Shown here one piece after another: positions 12,609 through 24,518 of a DNA stretch of 64,000 nt. The notes below the pieces were generated by a model that made no database searches, was not told the origin of the DNA, and was given only the letters and a program-made list of their open reading frames with translations. Location of the stretch: positions 1,860,001 through 1,924,000 of the forward strand of contig OY482855.1 of assembly GCA_960531495.1 (NCBI GenBank), written 5' to 3'. Source of the stretch: Zeus faber. Taxonomy: Eukaryota > Chordata > Actinopteri > Zeiformes > Zeidae. The position numbers and the translations under genes were made by a program. Numbering within the stretch: position 1 is the first letter of the stretch; each line of letters begins with the position of its first letter.

Positions 12609-12807
12609 TGTATGGGACTAAAACTGTTTGACAAACAACACTTTAGCAGCACAGACTAGTTCATCATATTAATTACATTTCTATGCTGTACTGCAGCATT
12701 CTGAATCATTCACCTCTGAAGAGACAATGGTTCGGTGTTTCTCTAATTCAGCTAGACAGCAAACCGTCCACAGTTCTGAAAATGATCATAACTCCACAGA
12801 TACATGT
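12609..12807 (+). repeat. A/B hybrid monomer (199 bp)
   Basis: A third hybrid with the same architecture as those at 11030-11427: an A-type beginning (GGGACTAAAACTGTTTGACA, CAGACTAGTTCATCAT) joined to a B-type body (ATTAATTACATTTCTATGC). It has small differences from the other two (ACAAACAAC, AGACAGCAAACC), so it is either an older relative or an independent exchange at the same point. Confidence 0.85.
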
Positions 12808-13212
12808 TAGATGGTTCTAGAACTCTGTGAGAAAAAACTTTAGAAGCACATAATAGTTCATCAAATTAATCAAATTTCTATGCTGTACTGCACCATTCTG
12901 AATCATTCACCGCTGAAGAGACAATGGTTCGGTGTTTCTCTAATTCAGCTAGACAGCAAACCATCAAAAGTTCTGAAAATGATCGTAACTCCACAAATAC
13001 ATGTTATATGGGACTAAAACTGTTTGACAAACAACACTTTAGCAGCACAGACTAGTTAGTCATAGTATTCAAACTGTCTGACACTGTCACACAGAGTAAT
13101 GACTGAAGCGTTTAACCTATTCGCCTTTTCGACGTTTAAATCGTTTGAAAATTTGTTTTTTCCCACATGTGCACACTATGATGAAGATGATCATAACTCG
13201 ACAAATACATGT

Positions 13213-13346
13213 TGTATGGGACTAAAACTGTTTGACAAGCAACACTTTAGCATCACATACTTGTTCCTCATAGTATTTAAACTGTCTGACACTGTCACAC
13301 AGAGTAATGACTGTCTGAAAATGATCATAACTCGAAAAATACATGT
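13213..13346 (+). repeat. A monomer with internal deletion (134 bp)
   Basis: This unit starts as a normal A monomer, runs to CACAGAGTAATGACTG and then jumps to TCTGAAAATGATCATAACTC. About 75 bp are missing. The distal part (TCTGAAAATGATC, CTCGAAAAATACATG) is of B type, so this is probably another A/B exchange, here non-equal. Confidence 0.8.
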
Positions 13347-13466
13347 TAGATGGGCCTAAAACTGTGAGAAACACTTATGGAGCACATAATAGTTCATCAT
13401 ATTAATCATCATATTATGTACTGCAGCATTCTGAACCATTCACCTTTGATGAGACAATGGTTCGGT
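13347..13466 (+). repeat. Truncated B monomer at edge of array
   Basis: The last B copy has a local duplication (ATTAATCATCATATTATG) and is cut at GGTTCGGT, where other copies continue GTTTCTCTAATTC. The sequence then passes directly into ATTGAAAGAAAGATTG of the tetranucleotide array. Confidence 0.85.
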
Positions 13467-16400
13467 ATTGAAAGAAAGATTGAATGATTGAAAGAAATGT
13501 AGATTGAAATAAAGAATGAAAGAAAGATTTGAAGTAAGAATGAAATATTGAAAGAAAGATTTTAGGAAAGGTTGAAAGACTGAAAGAAAGAATGAAAGAT
13601 TGAAAGAAAGATTGAAAGATTGAAAGAAATATTGAAAGAAAGAGAATTTGAAAGTAAAAAAGATTGAAAGAAAGATTGAAAGTAATAAAGATTGAAAGAA
13701 AGAATAAAAGAAAAATTGAAAGATTGAAAGATTGAAAGATTGAAAGATTGAAAGAAAGATTGAAAGAAAGATTTAACGAAAATTGAAAGACTGAAAGTAA
13801 GAATGAAAGAAAGATTGAAAGTTTGAAAGAAAGAATGAAAGAATTAAAGAAAGATTGAAAGAAATATTGAAAGAAAGAATAAAAGATTGAAAGAAAGAAT
13901 GAAAGAATGAAAGAAATACTGAAAGAAAGAAAGATTGAAAGTAAGAACGATTGAAAGAAAGATTTATAGAAAGATTGAAAGACTGAAAGAAAGAATGAAA
14001 GATTGAAAGAAATATTGAAAGAAAGAGAGATTGAAAGATTAAAAGATTGAAAGAAAGATTGAAAGTAATAAAGATTGAAAGAAAGAATGGAGGAATAATT
14101 GAAAGATTGAAAGAAAAAATGAAAGAATTAAAGAAAGATTGTAAGAAATATTGAAAGAAAGATTGAAAGAAAGAATGAAAGAAAGATTGTAAGAAAGAAT
14201 GAAAGTAAGAAAGAAATATTGAAAGATTGAAAGAAATATTGAAAGAAAGAAAGATTGAAAGTAAGAACGATTGAAAGAAAGATTGAAAGAAAGACTGAAA
14301 GCTTGAAAGAAAGAATGAAAGAAAGATTTTAAGAAAGGTTGAAAGACTGAAAGAAAGAATGAAAGATTGAAAGAAAGAATGAAAGAACGATTGAAAGAAA
14401 AAATGAAAGAATGATAGAAAGATTGAAAGATTGAAAGAAAGATTGAATGTTTGAAAGAAAGATTGAAAGTATTAAAGATCGAAAGAAATATTTAAAGAAA
14501 GATTGAAAGATTGAAAGAAAGAATGAAATAACGATTGAAAGAAAGAATGAAAGAATGAAAGAAATATTGAAAGATTGAAAGAAATATTGAAAGAAAAAGA
14601 GATTGAAAGATTAAAAGATTGAAAGAAAGATTGAAAGTGATGAAGTTTGAAAGAAAGAATGAAGGAAAAACTGAAAGATTGAAATACTGAAAGAATGAAT
14701 GAAAGATTGATTGAAAGATTGAATGAAAAAATGAAAAACTTAAAGAAAGATTGAAAGAAATATTGAAAGATAGATTGAAAGATTGAAAGAAAGAAAGATT
14801 GAAAGAAAGAATGAAAGAAAGATTGTAAGAAAGAATGAAAGTAAGAAAGAAAGATTGAAATATTGAAAGAAATTTTGAAAGAAAGAAAGATTGAAACTAA
14901 GAACGATTGAAAGAAAGATTGAAAGAAAGATTGAAAGCTTGAAAGAAAGATTGAAAGAAAGATTTTAAGAAAGGTTGAAAGACTGAAAAAAAGAATGAAA
15001 GATTGAAAGAAAGAATGAAAGAATGAAAGAAAGATTGAAAGATTGAAAGAAATATTGAAAGAAAGAGAGAATGAAAATAAGAAAGATTGAAAGAAAGATT
15101 GAAAGTAATAAAGATTGAAAGAAATAACAAAAGAAAGATTGAAAGAAAGAATGAAAGAAAGATTGAACGATTGGAAGAAATTTTGAAAGATAGAAAAATT
15201 TAAAGTAAGAAAGATTGAAAGAAAGAATCAAAGAAAGATTGAAAGATTGAAAGATTGAAAGAAAGATTGAATGTTTGAAAGAAAGATTGAAAGTATTAAA
15301 GATCAAAAGAAATATTTAAAGAAAGATTGAAAGATTGAAAGAAAGAATGAAATAACGATTGAAAGAAAGAATGAAAGAATGATAGAAAGATTGAAAGATT
15401 GAAAGAAAGATTGAATGTTTGAAAGAAAGATTGAAAGTATTAAAGATCGAAAGAAATATTTAAAGAAAGATTGAAAGATTGAAAGAAAGAATGAAATAAC
15501 GATTGCAAGAAAGAATGAAAGAAAAATTGAAAGATTGAAAGAAATATTGAAAGAAAGAGAGATTGAAAGATTACAAGATTGAAAGAAAGATTGAAAGTGA
15601 TGAAGTTTGAAAGAAAGAATGAAGGAAAAACTGAAAGATTGAAAGACTGAAAGAATGAATGAAAGAAAGATTGAAAGATTGAATGAAAAAATGAAAAACT
15701 TAAAGAAAGATTGAAAGAAATATTGAAAGATAGATTGAAAGATTGAAAGAAAGAAAGATTGAAAGAAAGAATGAAAGAAAGATTGTAAGAAAGAATGAAA
15801 GTAAGAAAGAAAGATTGAAAGATTGAAAGAAATATTGAAAGAAAGAAAGATCGAAACTAAGAACGATTGAAAGAAAGATTGAAAGAAAGATTGAAAGCTT
15901 GAAAGAAAGATTGAAAGAAAGATTTTAAGAAAGGTTGAAAGACTGAAAGAAAGAATGAAAGATTGAAAGAAAGAATGAAAGAACGATTGAAAGAAAGAAT
16001 GAAAGAATGAAAGAAAGATTGAAAGATTGAAAGAAATATTGAAAGAAAGAGAGAATGAAAATAAGAAAGATTGAAAGAGAGATTGAAAGTAATAAAGATT
16101 GAAAGAAAAAATGAACGAAAAATTGAAAGATTGATAGATTGAAAGAAAGATTGAAAGAAAGATTTAAAGAAAGATTGAAAGACTGAAAGAAAGAATGAAT
16201 AAAATAATTAAAGAAAGATTGAAGGTTTGAAAGATTGAAAGAAAGATTGAAAGAAAGAATGAAAAAAAGATTGAAAAAAAGAAAAATTGAAAGAAAGATT
16301 GAAAGAAATATTGAAAGACTGAAGGAAAGAATGAAAGAAAGATGGAAAGAAAGATTGAAAGAAAGAAAGATTGAAAGAAATATTGAAAGAAAGATTGAAA

Positions 16401-17954
16401 GAAAGATTGAAAGATTGAAAGATTGAAAGATTGAAAGAAAGAATGAAAGAAAGACTGAAAGATTGAAAGAAAAATTGAAAGAAAGATTGAAAGATTGAAA
16501 GATTGAAAGAAAAATTGAAAGTTTGAAAGAAATATTGAAAAACTGAAAGAAAGATTGCAAGAAAGATTGAAAAAAAAGAAAGATTTAAAGATAGAATAAA
16601 AGAAAGATTGAAAGAAATATTGAAAGACAGAAAGATTGAAAGAAACAATGAAAGAAATATTGAAAGATTAAAAGAAAGAATGAAAGAAAGATTGAAAAAT
16701 TGAAAGATTGAAAGAAAGACTAAAAGAAAGAAAGAACGATTGAAAGAAAGATTGAAAGAAAGATTGAAAGAAAGAAAGATTGTAAGAGAGAATGAAACAA
16801 AGATTGAAATAAAGAATGAAAGAAAGATTGAAAGAAAAAATGAAAGAAAGATGGAAAGAAAGTTTGAAAGAAAGAAAGATTGAAAGAAATAACAAAAGAA
16901 AGATTGAAAGAAATAATGAAAGAAAGATTGAACGATTGGAAGAAATATTGAAAGATAGAAAAATTGAAAGTAAGAAAGATTGAATGTTTGAAAAAAGAAT
17001 GAAAGAAAGTTTGAAAGATTGAAAGATTGAAAGAAAGAATGAAAGAAAGATTGAAATATTGAAAGAAAGAATGAAAGAAAGATTGAAAGTTTGAAAGAAA
17101 GAATGAAAGAATGAAAGAAAGATTGAAAGAAATATTGAAAGAAAGAATGAAAGATTAAAAGAAAGAATGAAAGAATGAAAGAAATACTGAAAGAAAGAAA
17201 GATTGAAAGTAAGAACGATTGAAAGAAAGATTTATAGAAAGAATGAAAGAATGAAAGAAAGATTGAAAGATTGAAAGAAATATTGAAAGAAAGAGAGAAT
17301 GAAAATAAGAAAGATTGAAAGAAAGATTGAAAGTAATAAAGATTGAAAGAAAGAATGGAGGAATAATTGAAAGATTGAATGAAAAAATGAAAGAATGAAA
17401 GAAAGATTGTAAGAAAGAATGAAAGTATGAAAGAAATATTGAAAGATTGAAAGAAATATTGAAAGAAAGAAAGATTGAAAGTAAGAACGATTGAAAGAAA
17501 GATTGAAAGAAAGACTGAAAGCTTGAAAGAAAGAATGAAAGAAAGATTTTAAGAAAGGTTGAAAGACTGAAAGAAAGAATGAAAGATTGAAAGAAAGAAT
17601 GAAAGAACGATTGAAAGAAAAAATGAAAGAATGATAGAAAGATTGAAAGATTGAAAGAAAGATTGAATGTTTGAAAGAAAGATTGAAAGTATTAAAGATC
17701 GAAAGAAATATTTAAAGAAAGATTGAAAGATTGAAAGAAAGAATGAAATAACGATTGAAAGAAAGAATGAAAGAATGAAGGAAAAACTGAAAGATTGAAA
17801 TACTGAAAGAATGAATGAAAGATTGATTGAAAGATTGAATGAAAAAATGAAAAACTTAAAGAAAGATTGAAAGAAATATTGAAAGATAGATTGAAAGATT
17901 GAAAGAAAGAAAGATTGAAAGAAAGAATGAAAGTAAGAAAGAAAGATTGAAATA
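13467..17954. repeat. GAAA/GATT tetranucleotide array, proximal block
   Basis: A degenerate array with a basic 4-bp period, made mainly of the words GAAA, GATT, GAAT, GTAA and GACT. The + strand is almost free of C. Larger repeats are visible. The segment around 14221-14540 recurs near 17441-17760 (offset about 3,220), and 14897-15130 recurs at 17989-18222 (offset 3,092). A ~960-bp repeat links about 14875 to 15835 (GAAACTAAGAACGATTG, CTTGAAAGAAAGATTG). Landmark variants are GAACGATTG, GTAAGAACG, GAAAGCTTG and TTTTAAGAAAGGTTG. No gene, RNA gene or transposon is visible. Confidence 0.92.
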
Positions 17955-20900
17955 TTGAAAGAAATATTGAAAGAAAGAAAGATTGAAACTAAGAACGATT
18001 GAAAGAAAGATTGAAAGAAAGATTGAAAGCTTGAAAGAAAGATTGAAAGAAAGATTTTAAGAAAGGTTGAAAGACTGAAAAAAAGAATGAAAGATTGAAA
18101 GAAAGAATGAAAGAATGAAAGAAAGATTGAAAGATTGAAAGAAATATTGAAAGAAAGAGAGAATGAAAATAAGAAAGATTGAAAGAAAGATTGAAAGTAA
18201 TAAAGATTGAAAGAAATAACAAAAGAAAGATTGAAAGAAAGAATGAAAGAAAGATTGAACGATTGGAAGAAATTTTGAAAGATAGAAAAATTTAAAGTAA
18301 GAAAGATTGAAAGAAAGAATGAAAGAAAGATTGAAAGATTGAAAGGAAGATTGAATGTTTGAAAGAAAGATTGAAAGTATTAAAGATCGAAAGAAATATT
18401 TAAAGAAAGATTGAAAGATTGAAAGAAAAAATGAAAAACTTAAAGAAAGATTGAAAGAAATATTGAAAGACAGATTGAAAGATTGAAAGAAAGAAAGATT
18501 GAAAGAAAGAATGAAAGAAAGATTGTAAGAAAGAATGAAATATTGAAAGAAAGAATGAAAGAAAGACTGAAAAAAACAAAGAAAGATTGAAAGAAATAAA
18601 GATTTAAAGAAAAAAAGATTTAAAGAAAGATTGAAAGACTAAAAGTAAGAATGAAAAAAAGATTGAAAGAAAGATTGAAAAAAGAAAGAAAGATTGAAAG
18701 AAAGATTGAAAGAAAGAATGAAAGTTTGAAAGAAAGATTGAAAGAAAGATTGAAAGAAAGATTGAAAGACTGAAAGAAAAAATGAAAGAAAGATTAAAAG
18801 AGAGATTGAAAGATTGAAAGAAGGAATGAAAGAAAGATTGAATGATTGAAAGATTGAAATAAAGAATGAAAGATTGAAAGAAAGAATAAAAGAACGATTG
18901 AAAGAAAGAATGAAAGAATGAAAGAAAGATTGAAAGATTGAAAGAATATTGAAAGAAAGAGAGAATGAAAGTAAGAACAATTGAAAGAAAGATTGAAAGT
19001 AAAAAAGATTGAAAGAAAGAATGAAAGAAAAATTGAAAGATTGAAAGATTGAAAGAAAGATTTAAAGAAAGATTTAAAGAAAGATTGAAAGACTGGAAGA
19101 AAGAATGAATAAAAGAATTAAAGAAAGATTGAAAGATTGAAAGATTGAAAGATTGAAAGAAAGATTGAAAAAAGAATGATTGAAAGAAAGAAAGATTTAA
19201 AGAATGAAAGATTTAAAGAAAGATTGAAAGACTAAAAGTAAGAATGAAAAAAAAGAATGAAAGCAAGATTGAAAGATTGAAAGATTGAAGGAAAGAATGA
19301 AAGATTGAAAGAAAGAATGAAAGAATGAAAGATAGATTGAAAGACTGAAAGAAATATTGAAAGAAGGAGAGAATGAAAGTAAGAAAGATTGAATGAAAAA
19401 TTGAAAGATTGAAAGATTGAAAGAAAGAATGAAAGAAAGATTGAAAGATTGAAAGAAATACTGAAAGAAAGAAAGAAAGATTGAAAGTAAGAACGATTGA
19501 AAGAAAGCTTGAAACGAAAGATTGAAAGAAAGAATGAAAGAAAGATTGAAAGATTGAACGATTGAAAGACAGAATGAAAGATTGAAAGAAAGAATAAAAG
19601 AACGATTGAAAGAAAGAATGAAAGAATGAAAGAAAGATTGAAAGATTGAAAGAATATTGAAAGAAAGAGAGAATGAAAGTAAGAAAGATTGAAAGAAAGA
19701 TTGAAAGTAAAAAAGATTGAAAGAAAGAATGAAAGAAAAATTGAAAGATTGAAAGATTGAAAGAAAGATTTAAAGAAAGATTTAAAGAAAGATTGAAAGA
19801 CTGAAAGAAAGAATGAATAAAATAATTAAAGAAAGATTGAAAGATCGAAAGATTGAAAGATTGAAAGAAAGATTGAAAAAAGAATGATTGAAAGAAAGAA
19901 AGATTTAAAGAATGAAAGATTTAAAGAAAGATTGAAAGACTAAAAGTAAGAATGAAAGAAAGAGAGAATGAAAGTAAGAAAGATGGAAAGAAAAATTGAA
20001 AGATTGAAAGATTGAAAGAAAGAATTAAAGAAAGATTGAAGAAAGAAAGATTTAAAGAAAAAAAGATTTAAAGAAAGATGGAAAGACTAAAAGTAAGAAT
20101 GAAAAAAAAGATTGAAAGAAAGATTGAAAAAAGAAAGAAAGATTGAAAGAAAGATTGAAAGAAAGATTGAAAGAAAGAATGAAAGTTTGAAAGAAAGATT
20201 GAAAGAAAGATTGAAAGACTGAAAGAAAAAATGAAAGAAAGATTAAAAGAGAGATTGAAAGATTGAAAGATTGAAAGAAAGAATGAAAGATTGAAAGAAA
20301 GAATGAAAGAATGAATGAAAGATTAAAAGATTGAAAGAAATATTGAAAAAAAGAAAGATTGAAAGTAAGAAAAATTGAAAGAATGAATGAAAGAAACAAA
20401 AAAAGACTGATAAAAAGAAAGAAAGTTTGAGAGATCAAAATATTTAAAGAAAGAAAGATTGAAAGAAAGGTTGAAAGATAGAATGAAAGAAAGATTGAAA
20501 GATTGAAAGTTGTAAAGAAAGATTGAAAGAAAGATTTAAAGAAAGATTGAAAGACTAAAAAAAAGAATGAAAGAAAGATTGAAAGGTTGAAAGAAAGAAT
20601 GAAAGAATGAAAGAAAGATTGAAAGATTGAAAGAAAGATTGGAAGAAAGAATGAAAGTATGAAAGAAAGATTGAAAGATCGAAGGAAAGATTGAAAGAAC
20701 GATTGAAAGAAAGAATGAAAGAATGAAAGAAAGATTGAAAGCTTGAAAGAAAGATTGAAAGAAAGATTTTAAGAAAGGTTGAAAGACTGAAAGAAAGAAT
20801 TAAAGAAAGAATGATTGAAAGATTGAAAGAAAGAATGAAAGATTGAAAGAAAGAATATAAGAACGATTGAAAGAAAGATTGAAAGTAAGATTGAAAGTTT

Positions 20901-23900
20901 GAAAGAAAGATTGAAAGAAAAATTGAAAGAAAGATTGAAAGACTGAAGGAAAGAATGAGTGAAAGATTGAAAGAAAGATTAAAAGAAAAAAAGATTGAAA
21001 GTATTAAACACTGAAAAAAATATTGAAAGAAAGATTGAAAGATTGAAAGATAGAATGAAAGAAAGATTGAAAGATTGAAAGATTGAAAGAAAGAATTAAA
21101 GAAAGATTGAAAGACTGAAAAAAATATTGAAAGAAAGATTGAAAGATTGAAAGATAGAATGAAAGAAAGATTGAAAGATTGAAAGATTGAAAGAAAGAAT
21201 GAAAGAAAGATTGAAAGACTGAAAGAAAGAATGAAAGAAAGATTGAAAGTGCGAAAGAAAGAATGAAAGAATTAAAGAAAGATTGAAAGAAATATTGAAA
21301 GAAAGAATGAAAGATTGAAAGAAAGAATGAAAGTAATAAAGATTAAAAGAAGGAATGAAGGAAAAATTGAATGTTTGAAAGACTGAAAGAATGAATGAAA
21401 CAAAGCTTGAAAGAAAGATTGAAAGAAAGATTTTAAGAAAGGTTGAAAGAATGAAAGAAAGAATGAAAGAAAGAATGATTGAAAGATTGAAAGAAAGAAT
21501 GAAAGATTGAAAGAAAGAATATAAGAACGATTGAAAGAAAGATTGAAAGTAAGATTGAAAGTTTGAAAGAAAGATTGAAAGAAAAATTGAAAGAAAGATT
21601 GAAAGACTGAAGGAAAGAATGAGTGAAAGATTGAAAGAAAGATTAAAAGAAAAAAAGATTGAAAGTATTAAAGACTGAAAAAAATATTGAAAGAAAGATT
21701 GAAAGATTGAAAGATAGAATGAAAGAAAGATTGAAAGATTGAAAGATTGAAAGAAAGAATGAAAGAAAGATTGAAAGACTGAAAAAAATATTGAAAGAAA
21801 GATTGAAAGATTGAAAGATAGAATTAAAGAAAGATTGAAAGATTGAAAGATTGAAAGAAAGAATGAAAGAAAGATTGAAAGACTGAAAGAAAGAATGAAA
21901 GAAAGATTGAAAGTGCAAAAGAAAGAATGAAAGAATTACAGAAAGATTGAAAGAAATATTGAAAGAAAGAATGAAAGATTGAAAGAAAGAATGAAAAAAA
22001 GATTGTAAGAAAGAATGAAAGAAAGATTGAAAGATTGAAAGAAAGATTGAAAGAAAGATTGAATGTTTGAAAGAAAGATTGAAAGAAAGATTTAAAGAAA
22101 GATTGAAAGATTGAAAGAAAGATTGAAAGATAGATTTAAAGAAAGATTGAAAGACTGAAAGAAAGATTGAAAGAAAGAAAGATTTATAGAAAGAATGAAA
22201 GAAAGATTGAAAAAAGAAAGATAGATTGAAAGAAAGATTGAAAGATTGAAAGAAAGAATGAAAAAAAGATTTAAAAAAGATTGAAAAAAAGAAAGATTGA
22301 AAGAAAGATTGAAAGACAGATTGAAAGACTGAAGGAAAGAATGAAAGAAAGATGGAAAGAAAGATTGAAAGAAAGAAAGATTGAAAGAAATATTGAAAGA
22401 AAGATTGAAAGATTGAAAGAAAGAATGAAAGAAAGATTGAAAGATTGAAAGAAAGAATGAAAGAAAGATTGAAAGAAAGATGGAAAGAAAGATTGAAAGA
22501 AAGAAAGATTGAAAGAAATAATGAAAGAAAGATTGAACGATTGGAAGAAATTTTGAAAGATAGAAAAATTGAAAGTAGGAAAGATTGAAAGAAAGAATGA
22601 AAGAAAGATTGAAAGATTGAAAGAAAGAATGAAAGAAAGATTGAAAGATTGAAATATTGAAAGAAAGAATGAAAAAAAGATTGAAAGACTGAAAGAAAGA
22701 ATGAAAGAAAGATTGAAAGATTAAACAATTGAAATAAAGTTTGCAAGAAAGTTTGAAAAAAGAAAGATTGAAAGAAAGAATGAAAGAAAGATTGAAAGAT
22801 AGATGTATAGAAAGATTGAAGGAAAGAAAGATTGAAAGAATAACAAAAGAAAGATTGAAAGATTGGAAGAAATATTGAAAGATAGAAAAATTGAAAGTAA
22901 GAAAGATTGAAAGAAAGAATTAAAGACAGATTGAAAGATTGAAAAAAAGAATGAAAGAAAGATTGAAATATTGAAAGAAAGAATGAAAGAAAGATTGAAA
23001 GATTGAAATAAAGATTGAAAGAAAGATTGAACGATTGAAAGATTGAAATAAAGATTGAAAGTTTGAAAGAAAGATTCAAAGAAAGAAAGATTGAAAGAAA
23101 TATTGAAAGAAAGATTGAAAGATTGAAAGAAAGATTGAAAGAAAGAATGAAAGAAAGATTAAAAGATGGAAATAAAGAATGAAAGAAAGATTGAAAGATT
23201 GAAAGATTGAAATAAAGAATGAAAGTTTGAAAGAAAGATTGAAAGAAAGATTTAAAAAAAGAAAGATTGAAAGTAAGAAAGATTGAAAGACATATTGAAA
23301 GATTGAAAGAAAGATTGAAAGAAAGAATGAAAGAAATATTGAAAGAAAGATTGAAAGACTGAAGGAAAGAATGAAAGAAAGATTGAAAGAAAGATTGAAA
23401 GAAAGAAAGATTGAAAGAATGAATGATTGAAAGATTGAATGATTGAAAGATTGAAAGAAAGATTGAAAGAAAAATTGAAAGAAAGATTGAAAGAAAGATT
23501 GAACGACTGAAAGATTGAAAGAAAGATTGAAAGTTTGAAAGAGAGATTGAAAGACTGAAAGATAGATTGAAAGATTGAAGATTGAAAGATTGAAAGAAAG
23601 ATTGAAAGAAAGATTGAACGACAGAAAGATTGAAAGAAAGATTGAAAGTTTGAAAGAAAGATTGAAAGACTGAAAGAAATAATGAAAGAAAGATTGAAAG
23701 ACTGAAAGAAATAATGAAAGAAAGATTGAAAGAAAGAATGAAAGAAAGATTGAAAGAAAGATGGATAGAAAGATTGAAAGAAAGAAAGATTGAAAGAAAT
23801 AACAAAAGAAAGATTGAAAGAAATAATGAAAGAAAGATTGAACGATTGGAAGAAATATTGAAAGATAGAAAAATTGAAAGTAAGAAAGATTGAAAGAAAG

Positions 23901-24518
23901 AATGAAAGAAAGATTGAAAGATTGAAAGAAAGAATGAAAGAAAGATTGAAAGATTGAAATATTGAAAGAAAGAATGAAAGAAAGACTGAAAGATTGAAAG
24001 AAAGATTGAAAGAAAGATTGAAAGATTGAAATATTTAAAGAAAGATTGAAAGAAAGAATGAAAGAACAATTGAAAGAAAGAATGAAAGAATGAAAGAAAA
24101 ATTGAAAGATTGAAAGAAAGAATGAAAGAACGATTGAAAGATTGAAAGATTGAAAGATTGAAAGAAAGAATGAAAGAAAGATTGAAAGAAAGATGGAAAG
24201 AAAGATTGAAAGAAAGAAAGATTGAAAGAAATAATAAAAGAAAGATTGAACGATTGGAAGAAATATTGAAAGATAGAAAAATTGAAAGTAAGAAAGATCG
24301 AAAGAAAGAATGAAAGAAAGATTGAAAGATTGACAGAAAGAATGACGGAAAGATTGAAAGATTGAAATATTGAAAGAAAGAATGAAAAAAAGATTGAAAG
24401 ACTGAAAGAAATATTGAAAGAAAGATTGAACGATTGAAAGATTGAAATAAAGATTGAAAGTTTGAAAGAAAGATTCAAAGAAAGAAAGATTGAAAGAAAT
24501 ATTGAAAGAAAGATTGAA
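17955..24518. repeat. Long higher-order unit U1 of tetranucleotide array (~6.5 kb)
   Basis: First of three consecutive long units. Landmarks and where they recur: GAAACTAAGAACG at about 17980, 24550 and 31400; AACAAAAAAAGACTGATAAA at about 20400, 26980 and 33825; GTATTAAACACTG/GTATTAAAGACTG at 21001 and 21665. The offset to U2 is 6,567-6,583 bp in the left part. The phase of the boundary is arbitrary. The longest minus-strand open frame in the window, 21643-24069, lies here. It is a pure reading of the 12-bp (3 x 4) period (FLSIFQSFF, SFNLSF) and is not a gene. Confidence 0.85.

Larger units (their letters stand above)
8698..13466 (+). repeat. A/B satellite array, right (plus-oriented), diverged
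   Basis: The same A/B family as at 1-3662 but in the opposite orientation. Monomers end at ACATGT or ACATTT. A copies: partial 8698-8834, then 9416-9623, 9624-9831, 9832-10039, 10236-10431 (about 12 bp deleted), 10432-10639, 12009-12216 and 13005-13212. B copies: 8835-9030, 9031-9223, 9224-9415, 10040-10235, 10640-10833, 10834-11029, 11428-11623, 11624-11816, 11817-12008, 12217-12412, 12413-12608 and 12808-13004. Hybrid and deleted monomers are listed separately. Lengths vary (192-210 bp) and no regular BBAA order is kept. All A copies spanning the site read TTCGCC(A/T)TTTCG where the left array reads the complement of GGGG. This array looks older and less homogenised. Confidence 0.93.

Noticed and set aside
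21643..24069. 808-codon minus-strand open frame, and similar long frames at 28818-30140, 35665-37917, 56313-58133, 57143-59425 and elsewhere
   Set aside because: Products are only FLSIFQSFF/SFNLSFILS-type repeats created by reading a 4-bp repeat in threes; overlapping frames on the same strand are equally open, and there is no unique domain or start context.
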